NCBI GenBank assembly: GCA_963728475.1
Contig: CAVSKL010000003.1
Location: 186,001 to 250,000, forward strand
From: CAVSKL01 sp963728475 [NCBI: Candidatus Eiseniibacteriota bacterium]
Lineage (GTDB): Bacteria > Eisenbacteria > RBG-16-71-46 > JABDJR01
Length of the DNA stretch: 64,000 bases
Direction of reading: 5' to 3'
In this document: piece by piece, positions 18,915 through 27,663 of the stretch
How positions within the stretch are numbered: position 1 is the first letter of the stretch
Layout: each line of letters opens with the position of its first letter
Notes under the pieces: model-generated
The model's database searches: none
What the model was told of the DNA's origin: nothing
What the model saw: only the letters and a program-made list of their open reading frames with translations
Translations under genes and position numbers: made by a program

Positions 18915-20484
18915 TTCCCGAATCCGTCGATTCCTCGTCGTTGTACTCGTCATCGGCACCCTGGGCGTCCCGATCCTTACCCGCGCGCAGGACACCCTAC
19001 ATGTCGACATGGCCGCAACTCTGCGGGCCGCGCGCCCGATTGCGACAGGATTCACAGGCGGATGGACGGATTCCATCCCTGATTCTCTGATCACACTGAT
19101 ACGTCCCAGCAGCCTTCGGTGGTCTTATCCCCTTCAGACCGTCTGCCCCACTCCGTATGTTGTCCCTGGGGGGTGGACGCGATCGCATGAGTCTGAGCTG
19201 GTTGCCCAGACGGGTGCTGCTCGAATATGCCTCCTCGTTGGCCCCTACTGCTGGGTCTTCCCAGATTCCGACTGCACCCCTATGGACACCTGTCCTCCAT
19301 TCACTTCGCTGATCCACCCCGACTCCGTAGCCACGTGGGCACGTTGGGTTGACTACCTGCATTTGGTGATCCCAAAGATCAAGGCGTTGCGGGACTCATT
19401 GGGAATCGCGACGGTTGGAGTCAATTTCTTCAATGAGGCGAACCTATGTAACGACTGGCCTTGCACGGCGACCGCCGAGCAGTTCTATGAAGCATGGAAG
19501 GCCACCCGTGACACGGTGCTCGCAATTGATCCTGATATGCTGTTCATCGGACCAGGATTTGCGGGAGTCATGTTGGACCCCAGTGACCTCTGGTGGACGG
19601 TACACCAGGACTCAGTGTGTGTGAAACAGAATGGTTGCGACGAAGTCCTAGCTCATGATCGCCCCACGCTCCGAGGGTTTCTCCGGTACTGCGATTCGGT
19701 GTCCGTTGCTGAGGGTCGAGACATCTTTCCGGATATTATTGATTGGCACTCAAGCTACCCCAGTGATGTACCTGCCGAGCAACAGGACTTGCTGGCGGAA
19801 GTGCGTCAAGTTAAACAGTTCCTTCATGATAGCACAATCGCATACAGCAAACCAGACACGCTCTTCGCCATATCAGAGGCGTTGAATGACACCGCGTATA
19901 TGGTTCCCGGCAAGGTCGTCTGGCACTTTGCTAGGGCGGAGCGAGCGGTCCCGGAGGGGCTTCTGTGGATGGGGCGGACGGTGTTTCTTGATGACAATCA
20001 CAACGAGCGTCTCAATGAGCTTATCAAACCATTCACCTTCAAGCCTCGCCTCATGTGGTGGCTTTACCGGGAGTACGCGGAAATCACGGGGCAATATGTC
20101 AGCGTAGAGGCGGGGAACGCGTTCGACGGGGTTGCGGGGTTCGACGCGTCAACGTCCAGAGCGCGCTTGCTAGCCGGGCGGTTTCTCACCACGGGCTCCG
20201 AGTCTCTGCTGGTTTCTTTTGAACACCTAGATTCCATACCCGGCCTTGTTCAGAGTGACATCGTCCAGCTTACGCTCATGAAATTTCCTGGGAATTGGAG
20301 CGCCCAATGGGACTCGCTTGAAACAGAGGCTGGGCTCATCGTACCTGAATTTAGCCATCGGTACCTGGTCTCCAACGGCAGGCTTGACGTCCTCTTGAAC
20401 GGGGCTGCAGAGTTCGACACACTTGATGCCGTGTCGTTCACCCTTTCGCCCCCGGATTTCCAGACCCGGACCGCGGCCCAGTGA
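18901..20484 (+). CDS. secreted GH-like (TIM-barrel type) protein, truncated at C-terminus
   Basis: 527 aa from the ATG at 18901 (GGAG eight bases upstream; 18907 is an alternative). Signal peptide RRFLVVVLVIGTLGVPILTRAQ. The body aligns with the split gene 15903-10138: VNFFNEANLCNDW (NEA where the paralogue has NEP), ISEALND, MWWLYREYAEITGQYVS and LSPPDFQTRTAAQ. The paralogue continues with EAG into a long beta-helix, but here CAG is followed by TGA. The helix and sorting domain are lost, so this protein may be secreted and not anchored. It resembles GH39-like proteins; activity is unknown. Confidence 0.75.
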   Translation: MAMRSSRIRRFLVVVLVIGTLGVPILTRAQDTLHVDMAATLRAARPIATGFTGGWTDSIPDSLITLIRPSSLRWSYPLQTVCPTPYVVPGGWTRSHESELVAQTGAARICLLVGPYCWVFPDSDCTPMDTCPPFTSLIHPDSVATWARWVDYLHLVIPKIKALRDSLGIATVGVNFFNEANLCNDWPCTATAEQFYEAWKATRDTVLAIDPDMLFIGPGFAGVMLDPSDLWWTVHQDSVCVKQNGCDEVLAHDRPTLRGFLRYCDSVSVAEGRDIFPDIIDWHSSYPSDVPAEQQDLLAEVRQVKQFLHDSTIAYSKPDTLFAISEALNDTAYMVPGKVVWHFARAERAVPEGLLWMGRTVFLDDNHNERLNELIKPFTFKPRLMWWLYREYAEITGQYVSVEAGNAFDGVAGFDASTSRARLLAGRFLTTGSESLLVSFEHLDSIPGLVQSDIVQLTLMKFPGNWSAQWDSLETEAGLIVPEFSHRYLVSNGRLDVLLNGAAEFDTLDAVSFTLSPPDFQTRTAAQ

Positions 20485-20623
20485 GCAGGCGCACCCGTGG
20501 GTGGCTGTCAAGATGGCGGCACCGCGCATTCGAGCGGCAACGGGCGTGGGCTGATGATCGCAGAGCAGGTGCCTGGAGGAGTGGAGCTTCTGAGAGCTTT
20601 CCTTCTGGCGCGAGGCCGGGATT
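20485..20623. other. junction without gene
   Basis: Sequence after the truncated GH-like gene. I see no continuation of the beta-helix in any frame and no clear gene. It is followed by a decayed HTH gene, so this is likely a rearrangement scar. Confidence 0.35.
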
Positions 20624-21012
20624 TCATGAGTCCAAGTCCACGAGCTCCCGGAACTTCGCCTCTTGGTCTACTGTATTCGTGATTCCGGCAACGGGCCGCA
20701 GCGCCCGCTCGGTGATCGGCGGGTCGTGTGCCATGTCGGGGAGAGACAAGATGTTGTCCTGGATCTAGGGCGCTGGGCGGAACAGCCCCATGATCTGGGC
20801 CCCCAGGCGCGGGTGATGCCCCCCCGGTACGCGATGGCGGCCTGGTTGACGGCGGCGTCGGCCTCGAGGAGAGCTCGCCGCTCGATGGCCTTGCGGAGGA
20901 GTTCGACGACACGGGGCGGTCTGGGTTCCCTTGACTGTCTGGCTGTGCCCCGGCGGGCCGGAGCCGCGGTCACGGCGCGTTTCGAGGGGACGCGGCGGGT
21001 CAGGGAGGCCAC
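20624..21012 (-). pseudogene. decayed homologue of the recombinase-associated HTH gene
   Basis: On the minus strand, pieces in different frames match the intact 155-aa gene at 27664-28131: VVELLRKAIERRALLEAD and AAIAYRGGITRA, then AQIMGLFRPA, then ILSLPD and ITERALRPVAGITNTVDQ, ending at TGA 20626-20624. The order and spacing agree with the intact gene (ARISQIMGLLHLAPDIQEEILSLP). At least two frame changes separate the pieces. No recombinase lies upstream of it, so this is a remnant of a second, lost integration module. Confidence 0.65.
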
Positions 21013-21340
21013 GTTGCCGTTCAGGAACGCCCCTTGGGTCCAATGACGGTCTCGGTCGTCTAGTCGCGATAATTCACTGGGACGTCGGGGGTTGACCCAT
21101 ATGGGGCCACATGGGTGATCCGGAACGGGACCTCGGTCGGGCCGGGGCCGAGGTATCGAATACTGTTACGTTTGGGGAGCCAGTCTTTTGTAGCGAACTT
21201 CCCGCGTCCTACCAGTTGACGGAGAACCCTGAGAGCGAGAGCCCTCGGGGTCTCTTCGTAACCCGCCTCCTGAAAAGAGTTTCGCGCGACGCCAACCCGC
21301 CGGCCGCGTTCTCTGTTTCGTGAGAGAGCGACCGGGGTCC

Positions 21341-21365
21341 GGTGGGAAACGTGGGGTTTCCCACC
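21341..21365. repeat. perfect 10-bp stem hairpin
   Basis: GGTGGGAAAC and GTTTCCCACC flank a five-base loop. It stands in the gene-free stretch between the decayed HTH gene and the C39-like gene. It lacks a downstream T-run, so it may be an operator, a transposon scar or a weak terminator. Confidence 0.45.
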
Positions 21366-21686
21366 GCGCCCCAGAAAACCGCCCGAAAACTCTCAAAATC
21401 TCCGGTCAACAACCCTCTCTGGGTTAACGACACCCTTTCGACCGTACCCCAATCCGACGCTTCGCTTCGGTAGGGTAAGCTCCGCCCATCCCGCGTCGCC
21501 GGCTATTCGACCTCTTCCAAGGAAAGGAGATCGTCCATGTCGTGTGTTCGTGCGGCGATTCCTCGGGAGGATTCTTGATGCCTTGACAAACCCTGCGACC
21601 AGCGGGATCGTACTTTCTACCCTGACAGGGCTTGGAGCACGAGCCTGACGGAGCGGGTTCGTTGCAGGCATGAAGGGAGCTGGTCC
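21366..21686. other. gene-free stretch with a strong ribosome site and 13-codon ORF
   Basis: No long gene. GGAAAGGAGA at 21521-21530 is a strong ribosome-binding sequence followed by ATG at 21537 and a 13-residue reading frame ending at 21578. This could be a leader peptide or the stub of a deleted gene. A GGGAG site before the ATG at 21687 serves the next gene. Confidence 0.35.
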
Positions 21687-22145
21687 ATGCGCCGTTCTCA
21701 TAATGAACGCGTCGTGCGTCACGGAAAGCAGAAACTGGTCTCTGTCTTGCCGATTCTCCTTCTGCTCACCCCAGACCTCGTGTCCAGCAGTGTTCTGCAC
21801 CCCTCGACGGACCACAATCCGTTTGAGAAGATCGACATCTACGTCGACCGGACGGCGGGCGTTCGCAATCAAGATCACCAGACGGTCTTTGGCTACCCAG
21901 CCTGGCTCACGGATCCTAATGCGCTAATTGTTCGGTATCGAGCCGGAACTTCCGGTGACACGCTCGCTGCAGCCCGCAGCTACGCGAACGACTGCACCTT
22001 CATCGACAGCCGGGCAACGGAACAGGGGTACGTTCAATACGCGGTCGATCCTCCGCGATTCGCAAGCTCTGTGCACCTTCTGGCCACTGGATACTACCTG
22101 TTCAACGACGTAAGCACTTATGAGGACCGGGGCATCCGATCCTGA
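21687..22145 (+). pseudogene. 5' fragment of C39-like peptidase surface gene (frameshifted)
   Basis: 152 codons starting with a signal peptide (basic RRSHNERVVRHGKQK then LVSVLPILLLLTP). The product ends at TGA 22143-22145, while the next frame is open from GTG 22148 with no new signal sequence and no ribosome site. The two parts almost certainly form one gene broken by a single-base frameshift near 22130. It contains a YPAWLTDPNALIVRYRAG segment of unknown function. Sequence error is an alternative to true decay. Confidence 0.7.
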
Positions 22146-22147
22146 AA

Positions 22148-23908
22148 GTGACTACCACGCACGAGGGGAGCGGCTCGTATGCGGACACGATGAACGTCGG
22201 GCTCGACATGCGAAACTACCGCAGCGGGACCGTCGCCGCCTGCGCTGACCCACTCCTTGAGTCGCGATTGCCCCTGAATCCGCTTTCCGGAGAGGTGTGG
22301 AAAGGGCCATGGGGAGCAACTGATACGTTGTACTATGACGTCTACGAACTCCCGATCCCGCCAGAGCTAAGAAACAAACGCATCACAAGTATCCGGCTGG
22401 ACTCCCAGTATGAATGGGCGCACTGCTATGGCTCAGTGAACGTCTACGGAGGCGAGCGCATCAACGGCATCAGCGTTGATTCGAGGTTCCACGCGCGCAG
22501 ACCAGATGGCACACAAGTGGTGACGCAATCGCAGTTGATCGGCATTCCATATGGCGGCTACGTGCATAGCGGAAGCGTGGTTGGCGCCTTCGGTACGATG
22601 CGCGCCTGGGGCTGCTTCCTCGTCTGCTGTTCGATGGTGCACAACTACTACGGCATATCATGCACTCCGGAGGCGTTGAATCAGTATCTGCAGCAGAATC
22701 GTGGATTCGGGCGAGACGTGGCGGCGACTATCGTCGCGATCCGTGGTCAGGCTCAAGGCGATTCGGTCAAGGTGCGCGTGCTCTGGAATACCACCCTTCG
22801 GCAGGGATGGACGATCCTTGTCGAACATGGCACGTACACGAATCCCGTGGCGACGCTGGAACTCCTGCAAGACACGCCAGGACACACAGAAGGATGGGCG
22901 AGAATCGCCGCCCTGCACGGCTCGGTCGATCCGCTCAATCTGGATGATAAGGCGTTCGTCTTCGCAAATGTCCGCGGCGACATAGCAGCCACGTATGCAG
23001 ATGGCAGTCGCAAGTTCACTCTGGAGCGTTACCCAGTATCCCAGAACATCGCCGCCATGGAGCAGGCTCTGGCCGACTCTGTCCCGAGTCTTGTGCATAC
23101 GCGCATAGACAGTCGGGGAGCACACCACTGGGTGCTGGCGGACGGCATGAAACCACACTTCTTCCCAGCCACCGGATCGCATCGTGGAACATACACGGTG
23201 CATGATCCGGCATCGGGGACGCGTGATGAGTTGCTCGATGCGCCTCTGAACAACGAGCTGACGGAAGGACGGATCGCCCGCAAAGTGGGTGGGCGGTCGT
23301 TGCAAGTGGGAGATGCATCATTTGTGATGCGCCTTACGGGGACGGCAATGCTGGCGATCACGGATCCGGTTGGGCGAACAATTCAATATGACTTCGAGAA
23401 CGATCGGTATGTCACGGAGATTCCCTCCAGCGATGCGGATAGAGGATCGGCGATCTGGGATCCAGCCGACAGCATGGCCGAGACAGGGTCAGCAGATGCA
23501 ATTGAGATTCGAGACGCCATGAATGGCGAATACCGGATCGAGGTGATCGGCGAGAAGGTAGGTGATTTCGGGATGTCCCTCCTCGGCTTCGATACGGCTG
23601 GGGGTGTGACTGGTTGGGCCGGGTCGGGGGAGACCTCTTCGAGCGGAAGGAGGGTGTACATCGCAACGTTTTCCTCGCAGCCTGGGGTTGGGATTGAGGT
23701 GCACGAAGAACCCGTGGGGATTCCAGATGGGAACGAAGGTGGGTCCCCGAGCGAGTGTGCTCTGGAAGTTCCGAACCCGTATCGCGTCGGTCAGGCACTT
23801 GTGGCTATTCCGACGAAGGCGCCCACCTGGTCCGAAGGAAGGCGCCCACCCGTTCCGAGCGAAGACGCCCGCCGGTTCCGAAGGATTCCGGCCACCGTCG
23901 GAGCGTAG
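22148..23908 (+). pseudogene. C39-like cysteine peptidase-like surface protein, 3' end displaced by IS21
   Basis: The middle region has a papain-like C39-type pattern: WGCFLVCCSMVHNYYG (candidate catalytic Cys), then GAHHWVLADG (His), then YTVHDPASG (Asp). A beta-rich domain follows (VMRLTGTAMLAITDP through MSLLGFDTAGGVTGWAGSG) that is duplicated in the gene at 26911. At NPYRVGQAL the FlgD-like sorting domain begins, and the gene is cut at 23802 by the IS21-family element; the last roughly 35 codons to 23908 are element sequence. Removing the element restores VGQALVLQVQEAGHG in frame with 26677-26896. The family suggests a protease, but activity is unproven. Confidence 0.8.
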
Positions 23909-24088
23909 CGACGCGGGGATTGTGTCGTTGGGTTCCTCGTCAGGGTCGTGGGTCGCATCTTACCGGGTCGGTCCCGGGTTGGTAGCCTGATTTTCCGGTC
24001 TCGGGTCCAGGCACCGGGATCCGACCTCGAGAGAAGCTCCAGGAGCGACGATCTCGGCCCGGCCGGGACCTGGGGTACCCCCCCCGGA

Positions 24089-24880
24089 TCACGGGGTTCT
24101 GGATTGGGGTTTCTTCTTCTTCTTCTTCTTCTTCTTCTCCGTGGCCGGGGTCAGGGGTTCGGTCTGGCGCATCGAGGCTCCTTTGAGCGGGATGCGGTGC
24201 GAGCGGTGCAGGAGCCGGTCCACGATCCCGTCGGCCAGGGTGGGTTCCCCGATCGCCTCGTGCCAGGCGGTGATGGGCAGCTGGGAGGCGATGAGGGTGG
24301 AGGCCCGCTCGTGGCGATCCTCCAGGACCTCGAGCAGGTCGCGCCGCTCGGCGTCGCGCAGCGGAGCCACGAGCCAGTCGTCGATGGCCAGCAGCTCCAC
24401 CTTGAGGAGCCGGGCCAGGAGCCGTTCGTAGGAGCCATCGCCGCGGGCGACGGCGAGTTCGTGAAGGATCCGGGGAGTCCGGACATAGGTGGCGGTGAAC
24501 CCGCGCCGGCAAGCCCGCTCCGCGAACGCGCAGGCGAGGAAGCTCTTGCCGGTGCCGGTGGGTCCGGTCAGCACGAGGTTCTGGTGCTCCTGGATCCAGC
24601 CGCAGGTGCCGAGGGAGAGGACGACCTGGCGGTCGAGCCCCCGGGAGGCGCGGAAGTCGACGTCCTCGAGACAGGCCGGGTAGCGGAGCTTGGCTCCCTT
24701 GAGCCGGCGGGCGAGCTTGCGCTGTTCGCGGTGGGTCCACTCGGCGTCGACCAGGAGGCCGAGGCGCTCGTCGAAGCTCAGGCCGGCGGCCTGGCGGGAG
24801 GCGGTCTGCTGCTCGAAGGCCTCGATCATGGCCGAGAGCTTCATGGCCTGCATCTTGTCCAGGGTGGCTTGGTTCAGCAT
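24089..24880 (-). CDS. istB: IS21 helper ATPase
   Basis: 263 aa AAA+ protein. Walker A LTGPTGTGKSFLACAF near residue 100, Walker B LLAIDDWLV near 160, and VDRLLHRSHRIPLKG, all typical of IstB. It assists IstA in target selection and strand transfer. Its start overlaps the istA stop by 7 bp. An oddity is the C-terminus: nine lysines in a row encoded by a TTC/GAA trinucleotide run at about 24110-24140, which looks like a microsatellite expansion. Confidence 0.95.
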   Translation of the reverse strand: MLNQATLDKMQAMKLSAMIEAFEQQTASRQAAGLSFDERLGLLVDAEWTHREQRKLARRLKGAKLRYPACLEDVDFRASRGLDRQVVLSLGTCGWIQEHQNLVLTGPTGTGKSFLACAFAERACRRGFTATYVRTPRILHELAVARGDGSYERLLARLLKVELLAIDDWLVAPLRDAERRDLLEVLEDRHERASTLIASQLPITAWHEAIGEPTLADGIVDRLLHRSHRIPLKGASMRQTEPLTPATEKKKKKKKKKPQSRTP

Positions 24881-26436
24881 GGGATCTCCTTTGGGGCGGC
24901 GTAGTAGGCGGCGCCGCGGATGTTCTCGTGGGAGGGTGCGGCCGGGGCGGGCGACTCGGTCTCCAGCGGGAGCCGGTCGGTTCCGGCGGAGAGGATGTTC
25001 TTGACGGTGCGGTAGCTGTAGGAACGCAGGTGGAGCGCCCGCCGGGAGGCGGCTTCGAGACGCGCCTCACCGTACTTCTTGCCCAGGCGCATGAGGCCGA
25101 GACAGGAGCGGTAGCCCTGCTCGGGGTGGGGCCGGGTGTCGAGGATGTGGGTCACAAGTTCGGCGGCGTGGGGGCCGGTCTTCTCGGCCCAGCGAACGAG
25201 CCGGGAGGGGGTCCACTCGAGGTGGGCCCGGTGGGAGGCGGGCATGTGGTCGCGGTGAGTGGAGTGGCGTCCCCGGCCGCGTAGCCGCCGATGGGAGGCG
25301 ACGCGCTTGGAGTGGAAGATGATCTCGACGGTGGTGGCGGTGGTCCGTGCCTCCACCACTTCCTTCAGGAGCTGGTAGGGGACGCTGTAGTAGTTGTTCT
25401 CGACCTCGACGTGGTAGTCGATGTTGACTCGGGGGTAGCTCCAGATGCCCTTCTCGTAGCGGCCGAGGGGGAGGGGCCGCAGGGCGGGGCGATCGAGTGC
25501 TTCGAAGAGCTGGCGGCGGCTCACCTTGAGCTTCTGCATAGGACGGTCGTTGAGGCGGTCGAGCTCGTCGCGGATGGCGGCGTTGAGCTCTTCGAGCGAG
25601 AAGAAGGTGCGGTTGCGGAGCACGGCGAGGATCCAGCGCTGGGCGAGCAGCACGGACAACTCGACCTTCGCCTTATCCTTGGGGCGCCGGACCCGGGCGG
25701 GGATGACCACCGCGCCGTAGTGGGCGGCGAGTTCCTCGTAGGTCCGGTTCACCCCCGGCTCGTAGCGACAGGGGGTGGTGATCCCGCTCTTCAGATTGTC
25801 CGGGACCCAGATCGCCGTGGAACCGCCGAGGTAGGCCGCCATGTTCTGGTGGGCGGTGATCCAGGAGTCCAGATCCTGGCTGGGGGTGGCCTCGGCGTAG
25901 ACGTAGCCGCTGGCCCCCAGGGCGGCCACGAACAGCTCGACCTCGGTCACCTCCCCCGTCTTCGGATCCACGATGGCGGGCCTATTGCCCGAGAAGTCCA
26001 CGAAGGTCTTCTCGCCGGCCACATGGACCTGGCGCATCGAGGGGGAGAGCTTCCCGGCGAAGCGGTGGTAGAGGTCACAGAAGCGGCTGTACTGGTACCC
26101 GTCCCGCGGATGACCGGCCCGGTACTCCTGCCACAGCAACGAGAGCGTGACCCCGGGACGGCGCAGCTCCTGGTGGACCCACGCCCAGTCGGGCCGGGGC
26201 CGCCCTCGCTCCGGGAAGGGGTGGGCGGCGGGGAACAGGAGCTGCTCCAGGTCCGTCTCGCTCCGGTCCTCGGCCACCGGCCAGGCCAGCCCGGCCCGCT
26301 GGGCCCGGGCCAGGTACTCTCGGACCGTGGTCCGCCCCAGCCCCAGGCTGCGGGCGATCTGGCGGTGGCTGAGTCCGGCGGCGCGAAGCCGCAGCACATC
26401 TTGGATCTTGCGCATGGGTAACCTCTTAGCTGGCAC
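24874..26436 (-). CDS. istA: IS21 transposase
   Basis: 520 aa DDE integrase-type transposase. N-terminal HTH (LRAAGLSHRQIARSLGLGRT, residues 12-31). Core residues are the Asp in KTFVDFSGNRP, the Asp in IWVPDNLKSGI, and the Glu in RRPKDKAKVEL. The C-terminal domain includes VENNYYSVPYQLL. The length is normal for IstA. The gene appears intact and the element probably was recently active. Confidence 0.95.
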   Translation of the reverse strand: MPAKRLPMRKIQDVLRLRAAGLSHRQIARSLGLGRTTVREYLARAQRAGLAWPVAEDRSETDLEQLLFPAAHPFPERGRPRPDWAWVHQELRRPGVTLSLLWQEYRAGHPRDGYQYSRFCDLYHRFAGKLSPSMRQVHVAGEKTFVDFSGNRPAIVDPKTGEVTEVELFVAALGASGYVYAEATPSQDLDSWITAHQNMAAYLGGSTAIWVPDNLKSGITTPCRYEPGVNRTYEELAAHYGAVVIPARVRRPKDKAKVELSVLLAQRWILAVLRNRTFFSLEELNAAIRDELDRLNDRPMQKLKVSRRQLFEALDRPALRPLPLGRYEKGIWSYPRVNIDYHVEVENNYYSVPYQLLKEVVEARTTATTVEIIFHSKRVASHRRLRGRGRHSTHRDHMPASHRAHLEWTPSRLVRWAEKTGPHAAELVTHILDTRPHPEQGYRSCLGLMRLGKKYGEARLEAASRRALHLRSYSYRTVKNILSAGTDRLPLETESPAPAAPSHENIRGAAYYAAPKEIPC

Positions 26437-26676
26437 GCGGGGTCCTCCTCTGGGATGAGAGAAAGGCTCAGCGTAGCCCGGTTACCCCGCGCCGCCACCC
26501 CCGAACCGGGGTGGGCGGCTTCGTTCGGAACGGTGGGCGCCTTCCCTCGGAACGGTGGGCGCCTTCCCTCGGAACGGTGGCCGGCTTCGCTCGGAATCAG
26601 CGGGCGCGATCAGTCGGAAGGGTGGGCGTCTTCGCTCGGAATCGGGGGGCGGAATCGCTCGGAATAGTCAACTTGT

Positions 26677-26896
26677 CCTACAAGTACAAGAAGCGGGACA
26701 TGGGAAAGTGGCACTGTACGATGTGCAGGGGAGAAGAGTCCAGGTGCTCTTCGATGATCGGGTCGCGCCTGGTCGCCTTGAGCTTCGCTGGGATGGCAGG
26801 ACAGGGTTCGGCCGGAAGGTGCCCGCCGGTATTTACTATTTGGAAGCCCGTATCGGAAATCAGCAAATGCATCGGGCAATTGTCTTGGTGAGATAG
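26677..26896 (+). pseudogene. 3' fragment of the IS21-split surface gene: FlgD-like domain end
   Basis: Directly after the right target duplication, the frame reads LQVQEAGHGKVALYDVQGRR, then LRWDGR and AGIYYLEARIGNQ to the stop at 26896, the classic second half of a FlgD-Ig/T9SS-like C-terminal domain. The combined length of 22148-23802 plus 26677-26896 is 1875 bp, a multiple of three, and the junction restores the domain. It has no start or ribosome site of its own. Confidence 0.85.
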
Positions 26897-26910
26897 GCGC
26901 GTGATGCAAG

Positions 26911-27582
26911 ATGAGTCGCTGGGCCTTTGGAGGAATCGCGTCAGTGTGGCGCGGTGAGCTATACGTCCACGTCGTAGTTCGACTCATTGGACGGGGCCTT
27001 CTTGCCGCCCTGGGAGTGGGGATGATTCAAGCGACCGCGATGGAAGGGTGCGCCCAGGATGCGCGCGACGCTGGTGCGCGGAGTGCGGAGGTACATCGCG
27101 ATGCTGGGCGTGATCAGAAGGAATCCAAGGGCGATACTTCTGAGCTTCGCGAGAGGAGGGGGAGGCTTGTGATCTCGTTGACTGGGACCGCGTTTCTCTC
27201 GATCAGGGATCCGGCTGGGCGCACTATTCAGTTTGACTCGGAGAACGAACGGTATATCTCGGAGATTCCCTCCAGTGATGCGGATAGGGGATCGGCGACC
27301 GTGGACCCGGCCGACAGCACGGCCGAGACAGGCTCAGCAGATGCAATTGAGATTCGAGGCGCCATGAATGGCGAATACCGGATCGAGGTGATCGGCGAGA
27401 AGGTAGGTGATTTCGGGATGTCCCTCCTCGGCTTCGATACGGCTGGGGGTGTGACGAGTTGGGCCGGGTCAGGCGCAACTGCCCCCGGTAGCCAGCTTCT
27501 CTACATTGTTCGGTTTTCCCCTACACCCGGGGATTCCATCAAGGTGCATGAGGCTGCGGCGGACAGTCTGCGAGAGCGTTAG
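26911..27582 (+). CDS. secreted protein sharing the beta-rich domain of the C39-like neighbour
   Basis: 223 aa. The N-terminus carries a hydrophobic segment (LLAALGVGMIQATA) consistent with a late-starting signal peptide, so the true start may be downstream of 26911. Residues about 85-185 nearly duplicate a domain of the gene at 22148, and 95 bp are identical in DNA (27361-27455 and 23516-23610). It lacks both the peptidase and the FlgD-like parts. Probably a partial tandem duplicate. Function unknown. Confidence 0.65.
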   Translation: MSRWAFGGIASVWRGELYVHVVVRLIGRGLLAALGVGMIQATAMEGCAQDARDAGARSAEVHRDAGRDQKESKGDTSELRERRGRLVISLTGTAFLSIRDPAGRTIQFDSENERYISEIPSSDADRGSATVDPADSTAETGSADAIEIRGAMNGEYRIEVIGEKVGDFGMSLLGFDTAGGVTSWAGSGATAPGSQLLYIVRFSPTPGDSIKVHEAAADSLRER

Positions 27583-27663
27583 AGGTGTTGCGAAGAAGGC
27601 CGACAGTCGATCAAACCCCCACCTACTGTCCCCGTCCTCGCTCATCGGCACGTCGAACCGTTG

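Larger units (their letters stand above)
23803..26670 (-). mobile_element. IS21-family insertion sequence, 2868 bp
   Basis: Bracketed by the 6-bp duplication ACTTGT (23797-23802 and 26671-26676). The right end reads TGACTATTCCGAGCG and the left GGCTATTCCGACG on the inward strand. Both ends carry multiple tandem copies of a roughly 22-bp unit like TTCCGAGCGAAGNCGCCCACC, about four on the left and seven on the right, as expected for multiple transposase-binding sites in IS21 elements. It encodes istA and istB. Confidence 0.92.

Noticed and set aside
24110-24140. TTC run as a regulatory or replication repeat
   Set aside because: It lies inside the istB frame and encodes the poly-lysine C-terminus.
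25291-26421. Plus-strand frame of 376 codons inside the IS21 element
   Set aside because: Antisense of istA, which has clear DDE and HTH motifs; the shadow has no recognisable domain.
23797-26676. Tandem 22-bp repeats at both ends as a CRISPR array
   Set aside because: The units abut without spacers and mark the ends of the IS21 element with a target duplication outside; no cas genes are present.
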